DNA of 64,000 bases. Origin: Geosiphon pyriformis. Taxonomy: Eukaryota; Glomeromycota; Glomeromycetes; Archaeosporales; Geosiphonaceae. Location of the stretch: the NCBI GenBank assembly GCA_016748015.1, contig JAAOMT010000007.1, forward strand, positions 1 through 64,000, in the 5' to 3' direction. Positions 22,457-35,136 of this stretch are shown here, one piece after another. Each line of letters starts with the position of its first letter. The first letter of the stretch is position 1. The translations under genes and the position numbers were made by a program. Below the pieces are notes generated by a model that was not told where the DNA came from, did no database searches, and saw only the letters and a program-made list of their open reading frames with translations.

Positions 22457-24620
22457 CAAAAAAATTGGACTTTAGTAAAATTAAGCTGTTTATAGACAAT
22501 CTATTTAAAGAGTTTTGTATAGCTTAAAGCTAACTAGTTTGTTAAAGTTTTTTGTGAATAAGATATATAATATCTATAACAAAATAAGTTTTGTATCTAA
22601 AAAATCAAATTTTTGTATAAGAGTTTTGCTTTTTTAGCAATAATCAAAACTCTTGAGATATCTAATCATATAATGCCCAAAATTTCCACTTGTATCTCTA
22701 AAGTTGTTTTTTTCAAGAGCTTTATATCTTTTATAATTTTATTAAGATAACCATAAAACTTAAGTTGTTTTTTATATAACAAGTTTTTATTTATGAGCAA
22801 AATTTCTGGAATTGTTTTTCGAATTATAATAAAAGATAAGAGTATTATTGTTGTTATACTTTTTGGCAAATATTTATCCATTTTCTTACCAATTTTTTTT
22901 CTTCTGGTAGTTGTTTTCTTTGGTCTAATAACAGCATGTATTTTATTGTTATTAGTTATAATAGTCTGTTTTTTAATAGTTAAAATAGCATTTGGATAAT
23001 TTTTGATTCAATATTTATGAAAAATATAAAAATGGTTTGAATGTTTTGATTTAGAAAATAATTGTTTATGTTGATTGAAAATATCTCTATTTTGGGAATA
23101 ATATATTTATTTATATCTGATTTTTGTTGATTATTTGAGCCAGTATTATCACAACAAATAACCAATTAAATTATTTATAATATTTTTTGAATCATGTATT
23201 ATAAAAAAAGTAATTATTAAAAAATGTTTTATATTAATCTTGTAAAATATATGAACTATTGTTTAAAATTTTATAGACTATAAAAAGTCTTTTCTACTGG
23301 TTAAAAAATTTATTATTATAGATATTGTTTCTATTTAAGTGATATTTTAAAACTAAATTACCAACATTTAAGAAAAGTGTTTTATAAGTTTTTTTCTTTT
23401 TAAGCTTTTTTTAGAACTGTTTTATCTTTTTAAAGACAATTATTTGTGTCTCTACTAAGGAGTCAATAATAATACTAAGTTTTTTTTGTAAAATATCTTT
23501 GTAATTTTTTATTGTAATTTCTTTAAAAGATATTGTTTTAATATTAGTTTCTATTGGTAGAATTATTATTTATTTATAGAACAAATAAAAGAGTTTATAA
23601 TTTATTATATCATAATTCACAGTCATATAAGCAAATAAAACTAAAAACAATACTTTGTTTTATAAATTTGTTTCTTTACTGGTTTGGCTAAGATTTTACA
23701 TAGTGTTTTGTTGAAACATTTTACTAAGCCATTTGTCTGAAAATAATAATAATAAAAAATTTATGATGTATTCTCATTTTTTTACAAAGTTTTTTAACCA
23801 GTGTATTAAAAAAAGCTCTTTTTTTATTAGATAAAAGTTTTTTGGAGCAGTTATAATAACAAATTATATCTTTATAAATAAAATTGGCAATAAAAACCAT
23901 TGTTTGATTTAAAGTAACTTTTGTTTCTACCCACTTTGTAAGATAGTTAATAGCTGCAATAATATATTTGTTGTTATTAGAAGTTACTATTAAAGGTTCA
24001 ACAATATTTATATTAATTCTGTTAAATAGTTAATTAACAGAAATTGAATGAATGTTTTCTTTGTAATTAGGAGTTTTTTTTTTTGGCAGATATTACAGAT
24101 TTTAATGTATTTAGCAATGTTTTTTCCAAGATAAAACAATAATAGTAAGCTAAGATTTTCTGAATTGTTTTTGTTTTTTCAAAGTGTTTAGTTAATAGAT
24201 TAGTATATATGTTGTAAATTACAATTTCTTTTTTTTTAAATCTAATAACTCTTTAGAAGCAATTAAGATCTTTTCTGTTTATTTTTATATAACTGGTTTT
24301 AATATATTAAATAAAATTTTGATTATTTGTGCAAATATTCTCTTTGCTGTTAATTGTATTCTAATAGATATTGTTTTTTACCCAAAAATTTTATTAATGT
24401 AAATTGGTTGTTTAAGTCTATTATCATGTTGTTTAAAAGAGAATTAATAATAATTAGGTTAGTTTGGTTTGTAAAAATTGTTTTATTATTGGGTAATAAG
24501 TTTAGAAAAAGCATTAGTATTTTGATAATTTGTTTTTTTGCAATATTAAATATTATAGTCAAATTCATTCAAATAGAGTATTCAATTAGTTATCTATTTA
24601 TGTTCTAGCTTTTTTTTATT
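22457..24620 (-). pseudogene. Element D integrase and tail
   Basis: Collinear with 11,211-13,330 of B. The minus-strand open stretch 22,881-22,666 (MDKYLPKSITTIIL ... LLYKKQLKFYGYL) is a conserved Lys/Leu-rich segment of the pol tail, probably helical. The integrase Cys pair and core can be followed at 23,950-24,120 with stops. The plus-strand ORFs at 22,793 and 24,354 are antisense. Confidence 0.7.
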
Positions 24621-25760
24621 GTATAGTCAAATCAAAGCTTAGTAATTTATTATTACCAAAAACTTTACACTGAAAAAATATTTATCTCAATAATTAATAG
24701 TTCAAACTACTGCTAAATATTTCTGTTTAGTAACTAAATAGTTTTGTTCTGTTAACAAGAGTGTTTTACTAGCATATATTATCTTATTTTTCTTGTTTTC
24801 TTTATTTTTTTGTGAGAAAATAGCACCAAGTTTATAGCCAAATGCATTAGTATAAAATATAAAAAGTTAATTCAGATTAAGTTGTATAAGAATAGATTTT
24901 GTAACCAATTTTTTCTTTAAAGTTTCAAATGTTTTTTGTTAATGTATATTTCAGTAGTAATTAATATTTTTCTTAAATAGCTAATTAAGAGAAGAAACAA
25001 TTTTGAAAAAATTCTTAACAAATTTTCGATAATAGAAGACCAAACCAAGAAAAAAGCATTGTTTATGAATATTTATTGATTGCTTAATGTTTTAAACTTT
25101 TTCAATCTTGGCTGGATCAAAAAAAATTCTATCTTTTGTGATAAAATAACCAAAAAACTATGTAAATTATTATTCAAAAAAAGATTTGATTAGATTAATC
25201 TTAAGACCAATATTTTTGAGAAAATCAAAAACTTTTTGCAAGTATTCAAAATGTTTATTTCAAATTCTTGAGTATACTATTATATTATCTAAGTAAACCA
25301 AAACAAAGTATTCTTTAACTAATTTAAACACTTTGTTCATCAAGTATTAAAAGGTAGAAAAAGCATTGGTAAGACCAAAAAACATAATTGTAAATTTATA
25401 GATGCTATATTTAATAATGAAGACAGTTTTTTTTCTGCTTTTTGGATCTATTTCTACTTGCCAGAATTTAGCAGTTAAGTTAATAGTTGAGAAAAAAGCA
25501 GCACTATTGAATTTGTTTAACATTACATTAATTTTGGAAAGTAGATATATGTTTCTTTTAGTAATGGTATTTAATTGGCAGTAATTAACACAAAAGCATA
25601 AAATTTTATTTTTCTTAAATATTACTACAACTGGAAAGGCCCATTCACTTTTGGTTTTTGTAAATTCAAAATTTTTTATTTAGTTTATTTCTTTTTTGAT
25701 AAATTTGTTATTGTGTTAATTAAACTAATAAGACTTCAAATAAATAAGGCAAGTTTTTTT
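24621..25760 (-). pseudogene. Element D RNase H and reverse transcriptase
   Basis: Catalytic box at 25,284-25,295 reads YLDN, as in B. The W-Q-V-E-I-D-P-like block is at about 25,440-25,470. Many stops. The plus-strand ORF 25,402-25,584 is a shadow. Confidence 0.7.
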
Positions 25761-26379
25761 GGTGGTAATAATATATTATATTACATAAGTATATTCAGAA
25801 GTATTACTTTTTTTTGATATAACTAGGCTGTTTTTAGCCAATAGATTTTTAATGTTCATCTTTTTTTTTTTAGAAAATAGTTTTCTGTATTCTATTGTTA
25901 ATAATTGGATCTTAAATAGTTTGTTCTCAAAAAACTTTTGTACTTCTTTTATTTTTTTTTAAGTATTAGACTAATAGATTTCTAATCTTTGAAATAGATC
26001 AAACAAAACAACATTTATTACTAAAAGAATACAATAATTTATTATATCAGCACTAAGCACAAAAATCATATTACCAATAACTGTATTTGGCTTTTTGTTA
26101 AAAATTCTTCTAAGCATGTTATAATAAAGCCAACCAATCAGCTTGCTATTTACAATAATTTTTTTTTGTCAGCTTTAATATTATCTAATGGCTTATTATT
26201 ACTAATAAAGATAGTATAAGCAAGTTTAATGTTTCTTCTTATTCTTTTTTATTTTCTTTTTGTTTTTTTTTATTCTTTTTTTTTACTTTCTTTATTATCT
26301 GATTTATCTGATTGTTTTTCTTCTGAATTTTGCTTAAATACTAAAGGAGTTGTTCAATAATAACACTTAACCACAATGA

Positions 26380-26640
26380 GTTTTTTATTATATTAAATAG
26401 TTAATTTACAGAGTTTAGTTGAAAGTTTATCAATTTTTTTACTAATGGTTTTTAGAAAATGTTTGGCAATAATACTTACAGATAATTTATTGTTTAAGAT
26501 CAAATTAATAAGATAACCAGTCATTTGGACTTTGCAAATTAGAAAAGTAATATTGTTATTGTCAACAAATTCAGCTTAGCAAGAATACTTATTGGTTTTT
26601 GGTGGGTTTTTTTTGGGATTAAGGATTTGCAAAATTTTTT
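26380..26640 (-). pseudogene. Element D aspartic protease, inactive
   Basis: The catalytic triplet at about 26,486-26,494 reads N-N-K in the LIL-DSG position kept by B and C. Both the Asp and Gly have been lost by G-to-A changes. Confidence 0.65.
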
Positions 26641-26694
26641 TCTAAACTGTAGATGGGTCATTAATTGACTAAAGATTATGTGCATTAAAGTTTT

Positions 26695-27874
26695 TCATAA
26701 AATTTTAAAAACAAAATAGGAACCAAATTTTTGTACTATTTCTGAAGATTTCAACTTTGGAGAATTCTTAAAAACTTTAGTCTTTAATAGCTTATTGTTA
26801 TCAGCAATTGATGTAAAAGCTTTATTGGAGTTCAGGGCAAAATTAATTTTAGCTTTTTTTTTTGTTGAATTAAAGAGGTTGATTGCCAATTAGTTTATAT
26901 TATGGTTATTATTAGTTAAGTTAAAACCATAAAAAAAGTTTTTTTCTGTTTGGCTTGTATTCTTATTTTTTAAAAGTGTGTCTTTTAGTTTAAAAACTAA
27001 TAAACAGTAGCTTCAATCAAAAGATTCTTTCCAAAAAAATTGATATTAGCATAATTAAATTTTTGATTAGGAATATTATTATTATTAAGTTTGTTGCTTT
27101 GAATATTATTGTTTCTAGAAGCTAGAAAAAACAATAAAAGATTGTTGCAATCTCTAAAAAAGTGTTCAGTTAATCCACAATAATAGCACATATGTAGATT
27201 ATAATTTTGTTGTCTTTGATAAGAAGACTGCTAAAACTGATTAAAATAAAATTCAAATTTAAGTCTTTAAAATTGTTTATTTCTTCTAACTGCTTAGATT
27301 AAGAGCTCTAATAGCCAAGCAAGATTGGTTGTGAGTCTATATATTAGTTGTTTATTAGGATCTGGAATTTGGGCAGCAAAAGAAGTAGTAGCTATTTGAG
27401 AACCAGAAGCCATAATAAGAACAGAAACAAAAACTAGAAATACAGATTCTAAATACATTTTTTAATTATTTTTGATTCTTTGAAAAAGTTTAATAGTCAT
27501 ATTCATAGTAAAATTATTTTTTAAAGCCAGAAAAAGCCAAAAAACATATGAAAAATTAGTTTTTAATGCTTTTGTAAAGGAATAAATTTTTTGCTTTTCT
27601 GTTCAGTTTCTTTTAGAGTCTATCTGTTTGATAAGTTTTCTAATTGCTTTGGCATATTCATTTACAATTTTACCAGAATTTTGAGTTTTTTTTTCTAATT
27701 CTATATGTTATTTAGATATAAAAATTGGAGTTCTGAATTTGTTTTCAAACTAGATAGTAAAAAAAGTATTGTCTTTTCTAGTATTTATTAATATTTATTT
27801 AATAATTTTTTGCTAAGTATTAATATTAGTTTCTTGTGAGAACCAAATAATAAGAGAATTTTGAAAATACTCAC
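26695..27874 (-). pseudogene. Element D gag, C-terminal part with CCHC knuckle
   Basis: The knuckle at 27,147-27,188 reads C-Y-Y-C-G-L-T-E-H-F-F-R-D-C, a full C-x2-C-x4-H-x4-C. Downstream, the open stretch 26,889-26,695 contains NKAFTSIADNNKLLKTKVFK. Coding is cut on its 5' side by the solo LTR and continues at 28,796. Confidence 0.7.
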
Positions 27875-28791
27875 TGTTATTTATAAAATATAGAAATTAA
27901 ATATTAGTACACAAATTAGCTAATTAGAATAAGACATAGTAAAAGTGTAATTCCAGAATTCTTTTCAGAAAAATCGCAAGATTCTAGAATTACAGAATTT
28001 CAGTATGAGGAATTGCAAAATTCCAGAATTTCAGAATTCCTTTCAAAGAATTTCAGAATTCCAGAAATTTTAAGATTTTTGGTTAGAAAATTGAGAAATT
28101 CAAGAAATCTCATATAACAAAATTTATATATATATATAGCAGTAGTATTAAAAGCAGAAAAGACAGAATTCTTAATTAGAAGTTTAGTTTCTTTCTTATA
28201 TTCATTCCTTCATATGATAGTATTTTATGATTTAAAATAGAAGCATTAAATATTAATAATATACTTATTACTATTCAATTTATATTTCACTATTAACAAA
28301 TTCATGTTAATAGTTAGGAATTCATAATTATATTGAACTAATAGCTTTTAATTATAGCTATTAACAAGATACTAACTTTTTTTATTTTGACTTATTTTTT
28401 TATTTTTTATTTTTATTTTTATTTTTTTTTTATTTTGTTTTGTTATTATTTACTAATTGATTAAGAATTAAATGTGTAAAATTATTAATATTAAAATAAT
28501 TGGTAAATCACCCAGAAATAAGAGTAGAATACTGAAGGATTGAGAATAGTTTACTAAGAGAATTACTGGTCATTATGTTAAGAAAAAAATTTAATGAAAT
28601 TGCAATTCCAAGAAACTATAGATAAAACAATTATTAAATCTCTGCTCATTATACAAAGAACTCAACCAAAATCTTCAGATATAAAACCTTTCAATACTAA
28701 AACCTTTAGATAATACCAACCAAATTAACTATTGAGTACCAAATTATGAGTTTGTTATTTGTTTCCAGACCCCAAATAATGACCTGTAACA
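27875..28791 (+). repeat. Solo LTR, family 1, inserted in gag of D
   Basis: Starts TGTTAT, ends GTAACA, and aligns with the LTRs of A and C in plus orientation. Flanking 4-mers are TCAC and TTAT, identical if two C became T. A (TA)n TATA box at 28,125-28,138 is followed by GCAGTAGTA, as in C. U3 holds a strong array of TTCNNGAA motifs (about 27,940-28,080). No internal region, so a recombination product. Confidence 0.85.
27940..28080. repeat. TTCCAGAAT-type array in U3
   Basis: About a dozen irregular repeats of TTCCAGAAT or TTTCAGAAT. Many form TTCNNGAA or GAANNTTC, the pattern of heat-shock-element half-sites. The same array is in the 3' LTR of C. Confidence 0.7.
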
Positions 28792-28795
28792 TTAT

Positions 28796-29490
28796 TAACA
28801 ATTTGAAACTTGTTAATTAGTGTTATATTAATTAGCTATAACAGTTTTTTCAAAGTTATTTAACTATTCAATTGGATCTTGTACATTGTCTTTAAATAAT
28901 AGTAATAAGGTGTTGTTTTTTTGCTCTAAAGTAGTTTACATATTTTGAAATGCAGCCAAAATGTTTTTTTGCATGGAATCAACAGCTATTAATTCAGAAA
29001 TAGTTGTTTAAATAGAATAGTTTAATTTACTTAAAAAGAAATTAAAAACAAAAGCAGTTTAATAGCTTTTTTCTTCTGTTTTAAAAAAAGTTTCACTTAA
29101 TTAATGAGCAGTAAGCCAAATGTAAATTTGATGATTTAGATGTTTGAAATTAAGAAGCTGTTGTTCAAAAATTGTTGAGTATAAAAGCTAATTAATATTG
29201 TTATTGTTTTTTTCAAAAGTTTCTTTAAAGTAGACTTGATTAAAGAAATAGATTGTATAGGCTGTATAGATTTCAACTAAATGCTTATTCAAGAACCAGT
29301 TTTAGAAGTTTTGAAATTGTTTACTGGATTGTTTTTCAAGAGGAAAGCAAATCAAGCAAAAAAACAGAAGATTGAATGTAATAAAATCTAAGTTATTTCT
29401 GTTGTGTATTGTAAAATGTTTTTCTGATTATTGTAGCAAGTATAAATAATTACTTATACAATAAAAAATAAGTAAATTTTAATAACTTTA
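28796..29490 (-). pseudogene. Element D gag, N-terminal part
   Basis: Continues gag of D beyond the solo LTR. Collinear with 16,870-17,540 of B, including an FKTEKESN-like stretch. Stops are frequent. Confidence 0.6.
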
Positions 29491-29508
29491 CAAGGAGCAT
29501 TACTTTTA

Positions 29509-30190
29509 TATTATAAGTTGAAATAACAAAGCTAATAAATAACAAGAAAGAACAGATTTATAAGGTAATAGAATTAATTAAAAGAGGTTCAACTTCAAAA
29601 AGCAAATTGAATAAGTAAGAATTTAATATGTGAGATCAATCTTATAAAATATCTCAATCACTATTTTTTTTTCAAAAAATAACTAAAAAATTTGAAAATA
29701 GAAAAATAGTCTGTACTATTAACAAATAATAACATACTAATATAATTCTATGTCTCATATTAGTGCTCTTAGAATTCAATATTAGATATTAAATATACTT
29801 TTTAGTCATATTTTATTCAATAATTTTCAAATGTTACAATTATACAAGTCAGGAAAAAAGTATATAAATACCAACAAATAATCTTTTATTTTAAGATATT
29901 CAGATACTTAAAGACAAAAAAAAAAGAATAAATAATAGAAAAAAAATTAAAATAATAGTTATTATTTTATTTATTCTTAATCAATTGTTACATTAATACT
30001 TTTTATAACTAAAAAATTTATTGTTTATATAGCTATTAAAAGTGGTTAATGATTAGATCAATAATTAAGTCAATAGTTAAGTTATTGATTAGATCAATAA
30101 TTACTATCTAAAAATAAGATGGCTAATTATATAATATTAGTGATTAATATATGTGATAATTAATAAAAATTATAAGTTTTAACTATAACA
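29509..30190 (-). repeat. 5' LTR of element D
   Basis: Starts TATTAT (from TGTTAT), ends TATAACA. Five minisatellite units at 30,045-30,104. Next to it on the minus strand, TAATGCTCCTTG resembles the primer-binding site of the other families. Confidence 0.85.
30045..30104. repeat. 12-bp minisatellite in LTR of D, 5 units
   Basis: Five units, the shortest of the four arrays. Within element D the two LTRs differ, 11 units against 5, although both are copied from one template at insertion. Confidence 0.85.
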
Positions 30191-33100
30191 ATATTAGTAG
30201 TAATAGTATTTTAATTTTGAATATTTGTATTATTATTATTAGTTTACTATCATATAATTTCAGCCAGTTATTATGTACTGCTTTTTTTAATATTTTTTTA
30301 TTCAATTTTAATTTATATGTTTTATTTTTAGGTATTTTATAAATATAAAATAGTTTATTTTATTTGTAATCAAACTTTTTACCTTATTGTTTTTTAGTTT
30401 TAATATAATGTAATAATACATTATTTTTTAATTTTATAACTAGTTATATTATTTGTTAATTAGTTATTATGTTTTACTTTTTGTTATTTTTATAATTATT
30501 TAATATTTTGTGATGCTTTTTTCTTTTATTTTTTAAAGTTTTTATTAATTTATATATTCTTTTAACTAGTGTTTTATGAAATATTGTTTTAATAATAGTG
30601 TTATTTAAATAAGTTAGAATAGTAAGTTTAATTAATAATGTGACTTTTTTTTTATAAACTAACTTAAATAATATAAATTATATAATATTTTATTTTAATA
30701 TTATATATAGTAATAGTACTGTTAATATAAACAAATTTAATTTTTTTTCTATGTTTATTGCTAATTTTGGCCAGTAATTTACATAGTATATGATTAAAAT
30801 ATTCAATTAATCTATTTGTTTATAAATAATATGATAATAATAGTTATTTAATTTTAAATCTTTGGCTAAGCTCTTTTAAAGTACTATTTACAAAGTATAT
30901 ATCTTGATCTAATAACAATTTTTGTGGATATTTATGTTGGCAAATTCAGTTTTATATACAAATTAAGCTATTGAAATAATATTAACTGTTTTAATGGCTT
31001 TAATTTTTGGTTATTTGATAAAATAATTCATGGCTATTAAAATATAATAGTTGTTTTTTATTGTTATTAATAATGATTTAATTAAATTAATTCTAATTCT
31101 ATTAAATAGTTTTTCAACTTTTATTGGTTTCAATAGTTCGGTTTTTTTTGCTCCTCTTTTTTATCAGTATAGATTACAATTTTTTATATATTAAATTATA
31201 TTTGAATTTATTTTGAATCAATAATAATAATTAATTACATATTAGATGGTTGTTGTTTTTTTATAATAACTTAAATAAATATCTAAATGCATATCTGAAT
31301 AAATATTAAATAAGATAATTTTTTTTATTTGTAATTATAACTCTTAATGAATTATTTGAATTTTATTAATTCCAGTAATAGAGTATGTAATTTTAGATAA
31401 AATAATGTTTTAATAATTTCTGGAGCTTAATTTGCTTTTCTATTAATATGTTTTTTTCTATGTATAGTGTTTTTAAATATTGTTTAAGGTTTTTATAAAG
31501 ATAATTGTTTATTGTTTTTGTGATGAATAAGCTAATAATTTTTTACATATGTTTTATTCTTAATAAATAATTATCATTAATATTTTTAATATTTTTTTTG
31601 TATTAGATAATATAATTATATAATATTAATATTTGTAACCATCAATCATATTTTTTTCAGTGTTTTTTTGGTATTTAATCAGATCAAATCTCTATTATCT
31701 GTAATAATATCAAAAAGTTTATATTATAAATATATATTAAAATATATACAATTTTAGAATATTATTAAGTATTCTAGCTAATGTATTGTGTAGTTTTGCT
31801 CTATTATACTGAAACTTTTATTTACATAAGTAATTATATATTTTTTATTATTATTAGTTTTTGTAAAAAAATAGTTCTAAGTTTAGTTCCAAAAACATTT
31901 ATAACCAAAATAAATCTTTTGTTGAAATTTAAATAATTATTATTGATAATTCAATAAACTTTTGTTTAAGATACTTAAAAGTTTTTTGTTATGCTTTAGT
32001 CTATTCAAATTTTACATTTTTGAATAGTAAATAATTAAGAGATTTAATAATATTTGAAAAGTTTTTTACAAAGTAATAATAATAAGATGTAAGTTCTAAA
32101 ATATTTTTAACTTCTAAAATATTTTGAGATAATAGAAAATTTTTTGCTTTGTTTATTTTTGATAAATCTGATTCATTCTATTTTTTTTAACTATATGTTC
32201 TAAAAATACTAGTTTATTTTTTCCAAAAAAACATTTTTCTAAATTTAATTTAAGTTCAATAAGTCTTAATTTTTTATAAACTTGTTGTAAATATTGAAAA
32301 TAATTTATGAATTTTGGTGGAAAAATATTTGTAAATAATAATAAATTGTTATAGAATTTTGAAGTAAATTATATTTATTAGTCTTTAAAATATTATAAGA
32401 GTATTTGTTAATTCAAATAACATTATATTGAATTTATAATTGCTATTTTGTATTGTAAATGTTGTTTTATGTTTGTTTTTTGGATCTATTTCCACTTGTT
32501 AATATTTACTGGTCAAATTAAGTATAAAAAACCATTTTGCTCTTTCAAAAATGTTAAAAATTTTGTTAATTAATAGTATTGAATATAAGTTTTTAATTAT
32601 TTTACTATTTAATTTATAATAGTTGATGCAAAATCTAATTTTTTCATTCTTTTTTCTTATTAAACCAATTAGTAAAAACTATAGATTTATTAATAATTAA
32701 ATTATTATTTTTTTTAATATGTTTAAATTTTTTTTCTGATAAAATTATGTTTTATTAATGAGATATAATAAGTGTATTGTTTTTTGATCTGATGTTTTCA
32801 GTAAAAATTTAATATTAAACTAAATTTGTTTTTTTATGAAAATATATTAAAATATTTTAAAATTAATGCTTTTAATTGTTACTATTGGTTAGAATTTATT
32901 ATTTTAATTTTTAATATGGCCAATTTTTCTGGCATAAATTGATAATATTTTAATAGTTGTTGCTAATTTATTAAAATAAGTTTAAAATAAAGCATAATTT
33001 CTGAAAAATTTAAAATTTTTTGTAATATTAATGTATTTTTTAGCTTTGTTCTAAAATATAAATAAATTTTTTTAAAGTATTTGTGATAGAAACTTTTATT

Positions 33101-33250
33101 TATTAAGTTTTATTAGCTAGAATAAAAAGATTAATAAGTTCTATGAAAAATTGTTAACAAGTTTTTGAATAAAATTTAAATATTAGGTTTTTTTTTAATT
33201 ATTTTTCTTATTTTTATTTCTTATTTTTTATATAATATAAGCATAATAAG
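30191..33250 (-). pseudogene. Element F integrase, RNase H and reverse transcriptase
   Basis: Reading on the minus strand, the integrase core motif L-L-L-D-Q-D is kept, with its Asp at 30,907-30,909. RT shows K-Y-stop-Q-V-E-I-D-P at about 32,480-32,515, where Trp has become TAA. Blocks occur in the same order and spacing as in B and C, but stops appear every few dozen bases. No YLDD box can be read with confidence. Confidence 0.65.
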
Positions 33251-33260
33251 CTGTTTAATT

Positions 33261-33640
33261 TTAATAATTTTTTTTTATTGTTTTAGTAAAATTTATTTTA
33301 ATTTTTTTTTCTGTTAATCTAAAACTAAAAGTTTTTTTTATTGTTTGTATTAATTTTTTACAATTTTTTATTGGTACGAATTTTCTAATTTTTATTAATA
33401 TTAAAAAAATTGCTTGTGTAATCTTTTTTTTAAACTTAATAATATAAAATTTTTTAAAATTGGTTTGTAATAAAATTATTAAATTTTTAGTGTATTTAAA
33501 GTTAATTACTTCTTTTTGAATGCTTATTTTTTTTGTAAGACTTAATTGTAATGCTATTTGAATTATTATTCTTGGTAAAATTTCAACTACTATTTTCAGA
33601 TTAATTTTGATAATACTTTTAAGTAATAACATTATAGATT
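33261..33640 (-). pseudogene. Element F dUTPase domain remnant
   Basis: A 123-codon open stretch, collinear with the dUTPase of C: LKIVVEILPRIIIQIALQLS, then a KKITQAIFLILIKI block (motif 4), then an FSFRLTEKKIKINF block replacing the Gly-rich motif 5. Almost all Gly and Asp residues of the motifs have become Lys, Asn or Arg. It cannot bind substrate. Confidence 0.7.
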
Positions 33641-34201
33641 AGTCTTCCAAATAACATAAATTGAATTTAGTATTAATTAAATAAGCTTTTTTAGATATTA
33701 TTTCTAAGTGCTTATTATCAAAGTATTAGATATTAATCTCTTGTTTTAGATTAGTATAGGCTATAAATCCTTTTAATTTAAGACTGTTAAATAAGTTTTG
33801 TTGATTTATTAATTAATTTTGGTATTGCTAATTCTCAATTTTTATTTTTTTTCTAAGTTTTTTATATATTAATACTCTTTATAATACTAACTTTGACACA
33901 AAATAAAACAGTTTTTGCAAAAATAAATATTGATTTTAATAAGATATTGTTCTGGTTCTTAGTAAAATATAGCTATTAATAGTTTTTCTAGAATTTATTT
34001 ATTGAGTCAAACTTATTGTAATTGGTAATTTTATTGGTTATTTCGGCTGATACTTTTTAATATTATATTTTTTTAACATTTTTTTTTATTTTGGTTTATA
34101 TAATATTATATAATTTATTTTTATTATATAGATAATATTATAGTCTTTTTAATGTTCTATTAAATTTTGTTTTAAATAATATTTCTTTTTTTATTTAATA
34201 T
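33641..34201 (-). pseudogene. Element F Cys-rich linker, 3' piece
   Basis: Weak similarity to the linker between protease and dUTPase of C. The coding is cut at 34,201 by the LTR of G and resumes at 58,255. Confidence 0.45.
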
Positions 34202-35136
34202 TATTGAATATTTTTCTATTTTTTTCTTAATGTTGTTAATATTATTTTGCTGTTAATAAAAGTCAATAAATCTTTAATAAGCTAATTTTTTTTTAAAATA
34301 TTTCTCTATATTTTAAATTATATATACTCTTGGACTTATAATAGAATAGCCAATTTTATATTAAATATTTATATAATTACTTTGCAATAAAAGTCAATTC
34401 TTTTACAAAAAAATCTTATCTATAAGTTTTTCAAATATGTGTAGTTACTTTGCTGTAAAAATTAATTTTTTTACAGAAAATTTTGACTATAAACAACTCA
34501 ATAATATAAAATAAAAAATAAAAAATAAATAAATAAAAATAAAAAAATAAAAAATATGTTTAAGAAAGTTGTTTTGGATTCAGGTTTGGAAGCAATTAAT
34601 AGTTTACTAAAATTAGTAGCTAATCAATTTTAAACTGTTAGTATGAAATAGTTAATTTTAAACAAAAATAATTAATAATTTTATGTTTTTTTAAAATAAA
34701 TTTTATTGAAATTAACTTATAAAAAAATAATTCTAACTAAAATATCTAGTAAAAGATATTAATTTAAATAAACTAAAATACATTTTTTCAAAGAAAAGCT
34801 CTTTTTTAAACAATTTATTATAATACTATTTTATAAACTAGCACTTTTTTTTTCTAATTTTTAGTAAACTAAAAATATATTTTATCGAACTACAAGTTAT
34901 TTCTGTAAACTATAAATTATTTTGGTAAACTGTTGAATATTTTAGTGAATTACTAAATATTTCAGCGAATTTTTAATATTATATAATTCAATATATTACA
35001 TAATTTAATTATTACAATTTGATTATATTTGTGTTTTGTACAAATTGGATTATTAATTGAATGATAATTTGGATAATTTAATAAAATAATAAGTAATAAA
35101 TTATAGAGTTTAAAGACTACTCTAAATTTGTAATAA
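34202..35136 (-). repeat. 3' LTR of element G
   Basis: Aligns with 57,443-58,254 and, inverted, with the solo LTR at 5,398-6,253. Shared blocks include 'aaagtcaataaatctttaataagcta', two TTTTACAAAA-type steps and the 'aaactaca...tattttggtaaa' series. An A/T-only low-complexity run (AAATAAAAA) is at 34,505-34,558. Confidence 0.75.
34505..34558. repeat. (A3-6T) low-complexity run
   Basis: Repeated AAATAAAAATA-type sequence inside the LTR of G. The sister LTR has a shorter version at 57,765-57,808. Confidence 0.7.

Larger units (their letters stand above)
21703..30190 (-). mobile_element. Ty3/gypsy element D (family 2, with a solo LTR inside)
   Basis: Two family-2 LTRs enclose a minus-strand gag, protease, RT, RNase H, integrase series collinear with B over about 7 kb. 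Flanks are ATAC and ATAT, a 4-bp target duplication differing by C/T. It is inserted in the pol tail of F. Gag is interrupted by a family-1 solo LTR (27,875-28,791). There is no dUTPase between protease and RT. Confidence 0.85.

Noticed and set aside
34202-34558. Independent repeat unrelated to G
   Set aside because: It aligns along its whole length with 57,443-58,254, and both sides show ATAT duplications, so it is best explained as the 3' LTR of G.
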